Made by a program: the position numbers and the translations under genes
Notes under the pieces: model-generated
Databases searched by the model: none
What the model was told of the DNA's origin: nothing
The model's input: the letters and a program-made list of their open reading frames with translations, nothing else
Assembly: GCA_032622095.1 (NCBI GenBank)
Contig: CP136064.1
Coordinates: 278,095,614 to 278,159,613, forward strand
Length of the DNA: 64,000 nucleotides
Source of the DNA: Siphonodentalium dalli
Taxonomy: Eukaryota > Mollusca > Scaphopoda > Gadilida > Siphonodentaliidae
Direction of reading: 5' to 3'
In this document: positions 1 to 12,300 of the stretch, piece after piece
Layout of the letters: each line of letters starts with the position of its first letter
Numbering within the stretch: the stretch's first letter is position 1

Positions 1-33
1 GTCTGATCGAATTGAGTACCTTTAATAACTCTC
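1..33. mobile_element. End of a GGTACTCAATCCGAT element cut by the window edge
   Basis: GTCTGATCGAATTGAGTACC then TTTAATAA, the same end as at 36820 and 22520. Confidence 0.7.
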
Positions 34-49
34 CATTTACGAGATTTTG

Positions 50-330
50 CATGTCAAAACCATTGTTATGAAAACATTACTGTTGTGGAATTACGGATAA
101 AAGCCTAGTTAGTCCAATAAGATACAACAGTGTAAAAAAAGCTTGACTGTAAACATTGGAAAAGGTCAAAGCATTGAAAATATATTCTGAAATTCATAAT
201 TAAACTATAAATATTTGAACTTACTTGTACTACACGATTAGCGATGTTTGTTGACAAATCACTGTAACAGTTTTGTTTACATAACAATGGTTTCAACACA
301 TGAAATATTTATATTGGAGAACTAACACTG
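50..330 (+). repeat. About 260-bp dispersed repeat, copy 1
   Basis: Shares CATGTCAAAACCATTGTTAT, GGTCAAAGCATTGAAAA, TTAGCGATGTT and GACAAATCACTGTAACAGTT with 2296-2560, in the same order and orientation. Confidence 0.85.
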
Positions 331-644
331 CTAAGTATAAGAAAACATTTATCTATTTCTCGGATTGTCTCCATGTTATTCTTGGTGATAATTTTACAGA
401 CTTTTATAATTTGCGAGTGTCTTGGGTACCTTTTTAAGTATGTTGTTGCAGTGTGTAAGCTATATAAGTTATGTCTCATGTTTCCTAGCCATATAAGTTA
501 TGTCTCATGTTTCCTTTTTATAATTGAGCGATGATTTGTTAGTCTTTTCAGTTTAGCTATGACCTTGGATAATTTTTTTATTTTTTTGCAATTTCGGTAA
601 AAAAAATTATCGGCGGGTTTGTAAAGCAACTAATAAATAGCGGA

Positions 645-705
645 ATTTACAAAACGAGTCCAAAGGCTCGGTCCAGACCTAATTTACTGGATGAGTTTTG
701 TAAAC
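645..705. repeat. Small palindrome with TTTACAAAACGAGTCC arms
   Basis: TTTACAAAACGAGTCCAAAG to GGATGAGTTTTGTAAA; the same palindrome sits in the centre of the MITE at 2647-2920. Confidence 0.75.
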
Positions 706-2295
706 TCCACTATAGACTGGTGACGAGTTGAAGAATCTATTTATTACATGATCTAAAACATCGATAAAATATACTTAAATCAACAAATGGGACATGAAAC
801 TAAAATCTGCTTTCATAAAGCATGCGATGACATTTCATGTAACTATGCATTGTTTGCCTGTGTAAAGAAATAGTCTTTGAAGCTTTTTCTCTGGAATTTT
901 ATCTTGATTTTTTGCCGTAAAGAAATAGTCCCAGATAAATTTAAGCTCTTTGGTGTATTTAATGGCCTATATTTAATGACATATCTTTTCAAACTCTTTG
1001 TTTGTTGGAAAAATGTTGGAAGCCATTGTATTCTTAGACATAACGTACAGAATGTAAACAGGCGACAAACCGGAAGTCAAAGGTCACCAGGCACTATTTC
1101 CTGTTATGAATCGAACGTTTAATATTACAATTTATAGAATGGGTTTATTGAATGGAATAAGGGTAGGATCATGTAATATATTGGTTTTGCCTAAGATTTA
1201 GAAGGAAATTATTATTATTTCTAATTAGCTACTAACATAACATGATTCTGCTTCCATCAGGTATCTCAATTCATTTTTCTGTTGAAACTAGGTGTGACTG
1301 AGAAGTATTTGTGTAACACACAAGCCATATTCTAGGCTTCCATGATGTAATCTCTGCAATTTATAGGACAAGCTGGTCTATGATTTCTTCTGTGTGCTAC
1401 TCACTTCAAGTGGGTTGTTCTATGTGAGAACTCTGTTTTCAGTCAGTAATATCTACATAGTCTGACTCTGTGAGTGTTTAACTAAATGCTCTTTGTTGAT
1501 TGGTCAGCTGCCATTATGGTCATGCATTTCATATCCCAATAAAACACCATAACATGAACTGACGTGGGCTGTTTAGGTGCGCGGACGTAGACTAATCAAT
1601 TGATAATTCACAGGTAGAATATTGGGCTGACTTCAGTGCCGCATGGTATAATATCCACACTGCAGACAGATTTCAGAAGAAATATTCAGATTTTGGAGAA
1701 ATAAATAAGGAAAAAGCTATATAAATATAAGATATGAATGCAGTTTGAGTGTGTTTTATTGAGGTGTATGTCGATTTGACTGTCATATCACATTTAGTGT
1801 GACCGTCGATCACATTTAGTGTGCCCAGCGCTATATATGACCCTTCATTAAAAGACACTCAAACGACATTCATTTCTTAACTAAAACAACTGTAACAGGA
1901 TGCAAATGAGAAACTGTGTTTCAGCTGAATTTACGAATTAACTAATGTTTTTTTCTGGACAGGTTCCATTGTATGAAAGTCTGATTATATCGTTATCATC
2001 ATTCTGTGGTACGCAGGGCAACCTTCTTTATATTATATTTGTCTTCAGCACCCAAATTCACCTGTGTGGTACGTTGAATACCTAGCTTTAAAAATGTCAT
2101 TTAATAGGCCATTTCTATTGATTTTGAAAAATGTAGTTTTAAAGTTTACAGGCAATGACTAGGGTTCTCATATTCTGATGACATAGTGTAAAGTTGGGTA
2201 CTCAATAAATCAAAAGTGTCACCGAACACACCTTTAAAGGAACCCAAGACCTTTGAAGTGATTTCATGTGAAATCACTCTCAAATAACAAGAAAA
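706..2295. other. AT-rich intergenic DNA, nothing recognised
   Basis: Only short open frames with no exon signals or family motifs on either strand. A short direct repeat (ATATAAGTTATGTCTCATGT) lies upstream at about 461-517. Confidence 0.5.
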
Positions 2296-2560
2296 CATGT
2301 CAAAACCATTTTTATGTAAACATTACTGTTACAGTGGAATTATAATCAAAGTCTAATATCGATACCAAAGTTTAGTCAAAACTTTACATTAAACATTTGA
2401 AAAGGTCAAAGCATTGAAAAATATTCTGAAAATCTTATTTAAACTAAACTGTTTGAACTTGTTAAGTGATTAGCGATGTTGGTGGACAAATCACTGTAAC
2501 AGTTTTGTTCATATAACAATGGTTTCATCACGCAAAACTCTTTTATTGGAGAGTTCTCCA
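2296..2560 (+). repeat. About 260-bp dispersed repeat, copy 2
   Basis: Second copy of the repeat at 50-330; no terminal structure recognised. Confidence 0.85.
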
Positions 2561-2646
2561 TTTTTTTAGTGGTGATTTTATTACATTTTACATTTTTTGC
2601 TAATCTACCCACAAGGAGTGCCTTGTGTCCCTTTAATCTGCAGCTA

Positions 2647-2920
2647 CAGTAATGCTCTAAATAATCGACTCCTTAACCACAGCAGAATTATGGGTAATTT
2701 TTCAGGATTTAGTTGGAAATATGGCTTGTTGCCATTCATTGGAAAGCTCTCTTTACAAAACGAGTCCAGTAAATTAGGTCCAGACCTAATTTACTGCACG
2801 AGTTTTGTAAAGTGAGAGCTTTCCGATGAATGGCAACAAGCCATATTTCCGACTAAATCCTGAAAAATTACCCATAATTCTTCTGTAGTTAAGGATTCGA
2901 TTATTTAGAGCATTACTTTA
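2647..2920. mobile_element. TA-target foldback MITE, copy 1, with a second palindrome in its centre
   Basis: Arms of about 105 bp run from CAGTAATGCTC to GAGCATTACT, with shared blocks GAATTATGGGTAA, GGATTTAGT and GGAAATATGGCTTGTTGCCA. At the centre lies an extra 60-bp palindrome (TTTACAAAACGAGTCCAG and its reverse), also seen at 645-705. Confidence 0.9.
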
Positions 2921-3593
2921 GGTATCCATCGCGCCACTGAATGATGACAATGAACATTTCAGCAGTGACAAGGAATACCGATGAACAACCAACAAAGCAC
3001 AATTGTGTTTATCTGAAATTTGCTTGTGTTTCTCTGCTTTGTAATCCAGAATTTTGATATTCACACTTAAGTTCTCATGATGAAAATATCGGACACTATC
3101 ATTGATATATGACAATCTAACCATTCACTATTCTCAATTAACCTCTTGAATTTTAATAATTCTTTGTTTAAGTTTTTGTGCCAAAATCTTGTTAATCTTA
3201 ATTTGCATAATTGAAGCGATGAAATAAAAGTTTTCATTGATATTCATTGAGTCACTATATTCTGTCTTCCCTCTCCGGGTTTTATAGATCATGCCATGAA
3301 TCTCTACTTTAGCTATATGTACACCCATAGAGATCATATTCCACCAGTGCAAAACCTTGGAACTTTTTTATATTGTGACAAAATAGATAACACATGTTTG
3401 ATATATTGTTCAAACTAATTACATGACAGTGCTATGTTTGTCCTGTGAAGATTTCAAGTCTACTTTTCTGAATTTTCTGTGTCAGTGTTTACTAAATGGA
3501 TAATAGTATGTTTACTAAATGGATATTGCTGTTTTTTGTGTACAACCCCCTCCCAAGCCCCACCCTATTAATCGCGGCGACTGCATGGAATAG

Positions 3594-3717
3594 GCACATT
3601 GTCATAATATACAATTGACCAAAGCATTGGATATCTGGGTGAGACAATTGGATATCACGGATGTCCAATTACAACACCCAGATATCCAACTCTTGGGTCA
3701 ATTACACATTATGATAA
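3594..3717. repeat. Inverted repeat, about 45-bp arms
   Basis: CATAATATACAATTGACC and GGATATCTGGGTG at the left return reversed as CACCCAGATATCC, GGGTCAATTACACATTATG at the right. Confidence 0.8.
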
Positions 3718-3899
3718 CCAGCTCATTGTGTCTATTCATCAGGTTAGACACCTGATACAGACAATGGATGATGTCACGGAAATGTTCTAACGTAAGATAA
3801 GCATTTAACGAGTGACTAGCCACCGCCATATATATGCGCCCATACTTATTTGTAGGCAAACCTTGCCCATGTGTGTCATATAGCATATGCTTCAACATG

Positions 3900-6660
3900 T
3901 TGTCGATTATATAAATTGTATATGGTATGGTAAACTATATATACACCACAACGATTTATTGGAATGCACAGAACTAATGATTAGTTTTAGAAGAAGCCTA
4001 TCAATCATCAAAGTCAGTCGTATACAGACTCGGTCTAAAAGATTTTGCAGTGTATCTGAAACTTAGTAAATTGCCATATGCCACATGCAGACCTTCTCCT
4101 CCCAAATTTTTGTAGCCGTGAGTAAGTTATAGATAACACATCACGCATCTTAATCAAGAATATTGACCGATTGAGTTGCACAAGGATATAATTAACAAAA
4201 ATGGAGCTTGAGCATGCAAGTAATGTTCTGTATTTATTCCACACCCTTGTGTCGGATAAGTTTAATCCATGAATGTGACCACAATTGATGCTATAACTAC
4301 CTTCATTGTGATTTAAGTCAGATGAAAAACCAGTCATTATTTGAGGACTGTTGACATCATGTGCGTCATCGCTTTTGGCAACAATGAGAACACGAAATAG
4401 TCCGAGCTTGTATTCCACATGTGGCCAACAACAATATGTATTTAATGGCTAGGATTACCTTGAATACATGTGGGTATGGAATAAATAGTAACACTTAATT
4501 GTTTATAAACAGTTTTATTGCTCACATTTCAATCACAAAATGAAAGAATGACACTTAACACAAGCAAACATTCAATGATAGGCAACATGAGGCCATAGAG
4601 CAATTCCCTGATTTATATCCTGAACACGACATGGTGCTCATTTGACGACATGGCACATCTAAGGACACACAAGTTTCATCATCTGTTGCTCGGACACTTC
4701 TTTTTTCAAAATGGGCAGGTTTTTATATTTTTGTTAGCTGAAAAATTACACAGCAGGCAGGTTTTTATTCCCTCTTTTTACAACCATATTTTATGAGGGG
4801 GCAGTTGACAGAAACAGATCGTTAATTTTTGTTTGGCCTAAGTATTATTTATACGGAGTCACTAAACTCTAATTAGTTTATAATTGTTAAAATAAACCCT
4901 TATATATGTTTTTATGAGTGTGAAGTTTTGAGGAATCTCTCACGATACGGCATGTTTTTCTTATTTTTGTGCCTTTCTACAAATGGAGTGTGCATTGATA
5001 CAAATCAAGGAATCATATTATTATGACTTGGAATGATCTTCATGTATGATGATGTTGATGTGTCATTGGTAATATGAGTTGCCATTAATATTCATGTCTA
5101 AGACATAAAATAGCCTGGTTTACAAATATTTGGGTTGAAAAAAAGTAGATACATCGGGCTGGATACATGAGGGGAAAAATATAAAAATAAAAATATGCAT
5201 CACCACCACAATTGACAAATAGAGAATTGTCCATGAATTTCACAAGATTTTTTAATACCATAATTTTTACTAAAATTATAAAAATAAATTGAATTATTTT
5301 TTCCCAAAAAACTGTATAAATAATGGAAAAGAAGATGAAAGCAAAAAAAGAGATTCTGCCAACATTTAAAAAAGTTATATTTTTTTTACAATAATGAGGA
5401 AAAACTTTTGTTTGTAAACCAGGCTATTAAATTGCTGTTAACTAATAGTGCAATAGTGCAAAAGCAAACGCCATCTCATATAAATTTAAGATATTCAAAC
5501 ATATTACCATCGTTAATATATTTCCTTTCCCCCTAATTCCCAACTATAGCGGTGCCACTTTTGACAACCGTAAATCACACCATTAGATTGTTTGTATCAC
5601 AGGGAAGCTTTATATATTAGTTTGGTGGAAATTTGCGACAGAATGTTTTGATAAATTTTTGTCAGATGGTGCCATTTTGAAATTTGAACCACACCATTAA
5701 TTTCTTCGTATAATGCAATTTCCTATCTATAAGTTTTTAATAGAAATGGACGACAAAACAATTCCTCTAATTTAGTGCTGCTCTACCAACCCTAACTCAT
5801 AAAGCACAACTTTTGCAATTTTTGAAACATACCATTATTTTTCTCATGAAAAGGTATCCATTGGAAGCTCTCTAGATAGTCCCCCTGCTCATTTCTATAT
5901 CGTTAGTAGACAGACACTTAAAATTATACATAAGACAGTCTGACAAGAATATTATCTGGTTATAAATTTATAAATTTATAAATTTTGTTATCATGTGAAC
6001 TAGAAATTTGCAAAACTTTTTCTAACATTTGCTTCTGCAGTTATAAATATATGAATGAATTGAAAATAAATCTGAAGATCTAGAACAAGAAACAGCATTT
6101 ATTTATAACAGTGATTTTATGAATGAATAATAATATTGAAAGAACTCTAAGCTAGTGTTTTCATAGTTTAAAAGGGCATGGCTTATTTGACTCTCCGAAT
6201 TGAATCCATGTAATTTGGATGGCAGGGTAAGATAGGTCGATAAATACATAAACTATATAACCTTAATTTGACCTACTTTGATTCCTGAAAATGGTGAAAC
6301 AAAACTGAGCATAATTTCAAGCTTCAATCTGCAATTTTAAATGTTTATAGTTTATCTTTTTGACACCTTTGTGTATAAACAAATTTGTTTTCCCCAAGCT
6401 GATTTTGTTAGAAAAAATTGTAAGAAATTCATAAATTTTGAACAAAAGGTCTGACTTTGTTATGGGAATTCATGAATACAGTATGAGAATATGCAATGAT
6501 AAATACAAATGCACATAAAGATATCTTCATAAAATCAAACAGAAAATAAACAACTCTCGCCAAATGATAAATACAAGTGCACATAAAGAACAAATATTTA
6601 CATAAAATCAAACAGAAAAATAAACAACTCTTGCCAAACAAAATTCCAAATTTATACATT
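3900..6660. other. AT-rich intergenic DNA without recognised gene
   Basis: Includes a 127-codon minus frame at 4418-4035 with no recognisable motif and no convincing splice or start context, and a minus frame at 6659-6429 produced by a 90-bp direct duplication (TAAATACAA(A/G)TGCACATAAA). Neither is called a gene. Confidence 0.45.
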
Positions 6661-6666
6661 AATTAA

Positions 6667-6863
6667 CCCTTTCATGACGGGAGCTGCGCTGGTGCAGCAT
6701 TCAAGATCCTTTGCATTCTCTTATAAATGTGCGTCTCCCACCTTGGCTTACAAGGTCAAGGTAAATATTGTTAAGCCAATGTATTCTCTTCTATATGATA
6801 TATAATAGAATGTATTGGCACAGGGTTTTCGCAAAATTTCAGGAAGCTCCAGTCATGGAAGGG
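6667..6863 (+). mobile_element. TTAA-target MITE, CCCTTTCATGACGG class, copy 1
   Basis: TTAACCCTTTCATGACGGGA at the left and GTCATGGAAGGGTTAA at the right. Includes degenerate forms of the same palindrome arm (GCATTCTCTTATAAATG). Confidence 0.88.
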
Positions 6864-7261
6864 TTAAAATACAAATATATTCAAACATACCCTCACATAA
6901 CAAAGCATAATACAGCAGAAACTAGAAATATTATTAATGAAAATTTTAATCATTTGAACCCGACTGGTTGTCAATGTAACCAGAACTCAAGTCAATGTCC
7001 TCTTTATTGTTACAAAACTATTATGAACCCAGTATCGTGTTGGGGTCATTATCAAAAGGCACTGATCAAATTTGTAGCCAGATATTCACAGGAGATCATA
7101 TTTGTAGCTAGCTTTTCAAATTCCATCATTTTATGATGGGATATATGACGTCAGATCATGTATCTCATAAATAAAATGGCTTCATCATGCATTATTTATT
7201 AAGTTACAAGAATAGAACTCGACCATTTAAATGACATTGATCCAAAACCTTAGGTATCTAA

Positions 7262-7530
7262 CTGATTAATAATACTGAACACTCATTAATGAGTTAGTTA
7301 TCCTGTGGGAAATTTTCAGATAATACGTTCAAGGAACGACCATAGGTCATTTGCTGAACTTACTTTCTGAACATTTCCCTCAATAAATAGGACTCGTTCT
7401 GCACTTTTATTTATCTGTCGTCTGCTTATATTACCTGTACATCCCTCCGAATCAATAATAAACCATTCCAATATACACTTTTTAAACTTAATGGGAGAAC
7501 CATTTAGTATAGAACGGGATAACTTATTCA
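7262..7530. mobile_element. Element related to 44735-45000 (TTTAGTATA...GGG ends)
   Basis: Shares TGTTCAGATAATA-type, GACGGACGAC-free blocks TTATTTATCTGTCGTCTGC and GAACCATTTAGTATAGAACG with the fuller copy at 44735-45000. Fragments also occur near 16190-16290, 16725-16820, 35860-35970 and 36660-36710. Confidence 0.65.
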
Positions 7531-7726
7531 TGGTGGGGAATCACGTGGTTTCGAGGTTGGTGAGTACCAATAAATGTGGACTTTGTCAAGTTGAGCTAAT
7601 AAATGATTCCATGAACATTATTACTTGCTGAAAATTTCAGGATAATTCATTCTAAATTCTAAACACTGTTGGAAATTACATCAAAACAAAGAATTAAAAC
7701 GTATGTGAAGGTAGCACCATGATCAA

Positions 7727-8179
7727 GTCTGAGTTTAGTGTGCCTGTCATTTGCAGAATGGGGTCCCCAGAGGGTTAATTTAGTGATGCTATCACACATA
7801 GTGGGCTAGCATCACCAAATTCACCCTCTGGGGATCTCATTCTGCATGGCCTTATCTGCTATGTGAGACATATTTGAAGTTCCCAAATGGTGAATATTGT
7901 GATGTACACCCATTGGAAACCTCGATTATGCAATGTGTCGTCTGCCCATTTGGAGATATAGAGAAACTAACCTAAAAAAAAGAAATAGAATCTATGTGAT
8001 GAAGTTTCTACAGAAATATTATAATAAAGAAACTTTCCAGAGAATATGAGGCCTAAGCAAAATGAGGTCCCCCAGAGGGTGAATTTAGTGATGCTAGCCT
8101 GCTATGTGGGATAGCATCATTAAATTCACCCTCTGGGGACCTCATTTTGCAAATGACAGGCACACTATATTCAGGCTTG
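7727..8179 (+). mobile_element. AGGTCCCC palindrome element, copy 1
   Basis: Two palindromes (arms CCCCAGAGGGTGAATTTAGT and reverse) flank a centre with CCTCGATTATGCAATGTGTC and GAAACTTTCCAGAGAA. Outer ends GAGTTTAGTGTGCCTGTCAT and ATGACAGGCACACTATATTC form terminal inverted repeats. Confidence 0.92.
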
Positions 8180-8281
8180 GATGAGTGTGTGTTACATGAA
8201 TTAGCCAGGACCTTGTAATATCTTCTTTGTACCAAAATGACAGATATTGATGAAAGCATGTAAAAACTTTGCCCACATCCG

Positions 8282-8412
8282 ATAGATCTATTCAAGACGT
8301 AAGGTATATTACATTCGATAGGTCAAGGAGGTAAGGTATATTATATTCCATAGGTCAAGGAGGTAAGGTATATTACATTCGATAGGTCTAGGACGTAAGG
8401 AATATTACAGTC
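8282..8412 (+). repeat. 32-bp tandem repeat, four units
   Basis: GATAGGTCAAGGAGGTAAGG then TATATTACATTC, four times with few changes, in the region downstream of M6PR. Confidence 0.88.
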
Positions 8413-8575
8413 GAGTATTTTTACTGAACACAATGTGCATATGAATAAAGAATCTTTTATCAAATGAGTTGTAGACGACAAAAAGATATATTTCATGAGA
8501 GCCAAAACTTGAGTGAAATTTGACTATATGCCATACTTCCGATAAAAGATTCAGATCATAGCTGTACGGGTGCAC

Positions 8576-8581
8576 TTTATT
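8576..8581 (-). promoter_or_regulatory. Possible M6PR polyadenylation signal
   Basis: AATAAA on the minus strand about 650 nt past the M6PR stop codon. No nearer canonical hexamer was noticed. Position only; not supported by transcript data. Confidence 0.3.
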
Positions 8582-9231
8582 TTTAGGGGGGTGATGCTGA
8601 GACTTTTTGCCCGAATTTGTTTACCTGATATACTCACGGTCGTACCTTGTATATATACATAAATATAACAAAATTGATTCGAATTAAACTTAAAATATGT
8701 ATAATTTGGGAAGAAATGTGAAAAATACTGTAATTTGCCACAATTTTGTCCTGAAAACCATTCAATTTGCCTGAATTTGACTGAAAATATCTCAAAAATT
8801 GCCTGATAATTGCCCGAATATTGAGCTTTCAAAATTTTGGGGTGGGGGCTGCAGCACTACCAGTCCCGGCCTGTACGACTATGAATCAGATGCATGTTGT
8901 GTTCTGAATCTATTCCTCCCACTTCAAGCAGGTGATTCCAATCCTTCCCTGTGACTTGATAATATAACTTCCATCATTGTGTCTCTTATACATGTATTTA
9001 TATAGCTTTGTGAAATAATTTTTTCATTGGAATTTGGCAAATAACCATTTATCATACATGTAATGGATTTAGTGTAAAACACAAGGCAAATGTAAATATT
9101 TATATAGTTGATAAATTCTGCACTATTTGAGCCATAACATCACACCCCATGTAATCACACGCCTCTTTGTTTCAACGAGCATTCTCCCATTCTCCCCCGG
9201 AATGTTAACCAATCACATCACACAAACGAGA

Positions 9232-9351
9232 TCACATGGGTAACAATCGATCATCTCTGTCATCGACTGGTTCTATCTGCTCATCGCCGATTCCTTTGTA
9301 TTCTGTGTTTGTCTTTTTGCTGCCCTTTCTGCATATAAAGTCACACCCATC
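9232..9351 (-). CDS. M6PR: M6PR exon 6: tail end with acidic dileucine signal and stop
   Basis: Acceptor TATTCAG ends at 9352. Codes D237 to M275 and TGA at 9234-9232. DGCDFICR keeps both tail cysteines of vertebrate DGCDFVCR. The protein ends DDRLLPM against DDHLLPM in human, so spacing to the C terminus is also kept. The middle part (245-265) is less conserved. Confidence 0.97.
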   Translation of the reverse strand, partial: DGCDFICRKGSKKTNTEYKGIGDEQIEPVDDRDDRLLPM

Positions 9352-12300
9352 CTGAATATAAAAAATATAAATGTTTTCATGATCATCCAAGTTTCGTGGT
9401 TCTCAAAAAAAACACAAAATTAAAGGCCTATTTAATTTTCGAATCACTGATTATTTTTTTATAGTTCCTTGATATACGGTTATAATAACAATCTATGCCA
9501 TAAAATATGATTAAAATACTATAGTTCATCACCATTTGAAATGTCTGTGTCTCAGAAGATGCCCATAGAGAAATAGAAAAAAGCTGAAATCATAGAAAGA
9601 TTTCCCCCGTTATGGCTCCCAGAATGCAACAGAATTCAAACTAAAATTGTATTGTCAATGGAAGGGGAATAACTCTATATCTTAAGATATATAGTTATTC
9701 CCCTTCCATTGAAAATAGTGAAATTTGAGCACAGAACACCAAGTCGGTATTTCAACAAAAACAACTGTTCACAGTTTATTACACTGAATGTTCACAGTTT
9801 ATTACACTGAATAAGTTGATAATACAGTGTTTTGGAGATTCCTCATTCAAATGGTATAATATGGCATGGTATATAATATGGCATATATTTCATATAAAAT
9901 TATCTGGGGGTTCAAAAATTAAGTGGGCCTTTAAAGAAACCTGGAAAAATGTTCAACAAAATTTTTAGCGACACAAACTATTGCCATTTTTGGAAATACA
10001 ATGTACCAGGTTAGGTTAATTCAATACACTCGGGATACTGTTGAAGTCTAACCTACGTACATGTATTTGCCTTATGCTGCTGATGGTTTGCAGATGTAAT
10101 AAAATCTTGTTGTTAGCTTTCTTGACAGCAGGTAATAACAGCTCATTTTCCGAAGGCCGCAAAAGTGGACGTAATCATTTTAGTTGGATTTTATAGTTAT
10201 TATTGAGAGTCTGGAGCTAACAGTTCATATGGGCAACCATAGAATTTCTGAACACACGCAAAAGTCATAAATTGCTGAACCACGAAAATTGATACCAACG
10301 AACCCTTTCATGACATGAGCTGCCCTGCGAGTGCATTCTCTTATATATGTGAGTCTCCCATAGGGAGCCTCACATATATAAGAGAATGCACTGGCTTACA
10401 AGGTCAAGGTAAATATTGTTAGGCCAATGTATTATCTTATAGATGAGAGGCTCCATATGGAAGACTCGCATATATAAGAGAATACATTGGGGCACAGGGA
10501 TTTCACAAAATTTCAGGAATCTCCAGTCACGGAAGAGTTAAATAAGAAGAAAAAAAGGGTGACATATATGCCTTTAATAAAGCTAGAATTATGCACTGAT
10601 GTCCAGTATTAGAGAGATGAGAAAACAATAGTAAAGGGCATGACTTATGGGAAAAGACATCCACCTAAATTTGAAATTTAACTGTTTGGAGTAATACTGT
10701 TAACGCTAGGAATCAAATACTAGTAGTCCCAATTATGACATTACATAAGGAATAAAGGAGAAAGCCACAAAATTCCCAATAGTCAATGACCAGGCAAATC
10801 TGTGCAAATTGTTTCATCATATGTCAATCTGTCCAGATTAATCTCGTTTATTACAGCGCAAACAATAAATTTAATTAAACGGCTGCTATGCCACACTTCC
10901 CCTGAATAAGGTGACTTTATTTGACTGCTGGCTTTTTTAGAAATTAAAAATTTTATTCTGGGAGCAATGGTTGAATCAAACTTTGAATCGAACTGTCTAT
11001 GTTGTTAACATATTTGATTAGATACAAAATAATAATTGGCAAATTCTATGTTTAAAAAGGGGCATAATTCTGTCAGAAATGGTCAGACTGAGCTCAAATT
11101 TGAACTTGACCTGTATTTTCAAGATGCCACATATTTCACATGCCAAGTTTCATCAAATTCTGTTGAAAACTATTCAAATTAACGTCCGGGCAACAAAATA
11201 TATGGCAAATTCTAAGTAAAAAAAGGGCACAACTCCATCAGAAATGGATGGACCTCACATAAATTTTAACTTGGCCTGTATTTTCATGTGATTAATACAT
11301 ATACTAAATCTGAAAGCTATCGGATAATCATAACTTAAGTTATCATCTGGATAACAAAACAATCAGCAAATTCTAGACAAAAAAAGGCATAATTCTGCCA
11401 GAAATGGTTGGACAGAATCCAAATTTGAACTTGATCGGGACTTTATCATATGAAGGCCACATACCAAGTTTAATCAAATTCGTAAGAATAGTATTTAAGT
11501 TATCATCTGGACAACAAACATTTCGGACAGATGGATAAGCAGACGTCCGCGCAGGCAGATGAACGGACACAGCTCATTTCGACATACTTATACTGTTCTG
11601 ATCAACCGGATCCGATATATTAAGTTATAACATACTGGTACTGTTCTGATCAACCGAATCCGATATTTTAAGTTATGACATACCGCTTGCAAGTTTCCAA
11701 AATCCTGCCAGAAACTGTAGTTTGGAATTTGTTCCATTCCTTTAGCGCCCGTCATGAGTCGTTTGTATAAAACTCCTCCCAGAAGGTAGACCGTAGCTAA
11801 CACCAGCACACTGTAATTAATAAATATACATGTACACATATAAATATTTTGTTGTGGGATTAGGTGTAAATCAATAAATATATTTATTAATATGCAAATC
11901 TAAAAAGGAAGATCCTGTCAGAAATATCAGACATCGCGCTAGTTTTAAAAACAATGCACCAGTAAAAAGGCAGATCGATCGTTTATTATCTTCACATTTT
12001 TTTTTTTAATGTTTTATCCAATTATTCGTGCGAGAATGAGTGGCCTTGGTCAACGTTCACAATTTGCTGCAAGATTTAACAGAGTGTGGCTCTACAGTCA
12101 TATATTAACACTCCTACTTCCATAGGGGTCTGTGGAAATTAAATGTAGAGCGTCGGTTGGTTGAAACTGCACCATTGACATCGCGCGATCATTTTTCCAT
12201 ATTGTATGAATGAAACTTGCAACTTGCTATCAGAATAGAGGTCCAGCTCCAGTGGTTAGTGGTTTCTATATCCTCTAATTTACAGAAGATAAAATGAATA

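Noticed and set aside
4035-4418. 127-codon minus frame as a gene
   Set aside because: No motif, no conserved pattern, no splice or promoter support; left as unrecognised intergenic DNA.
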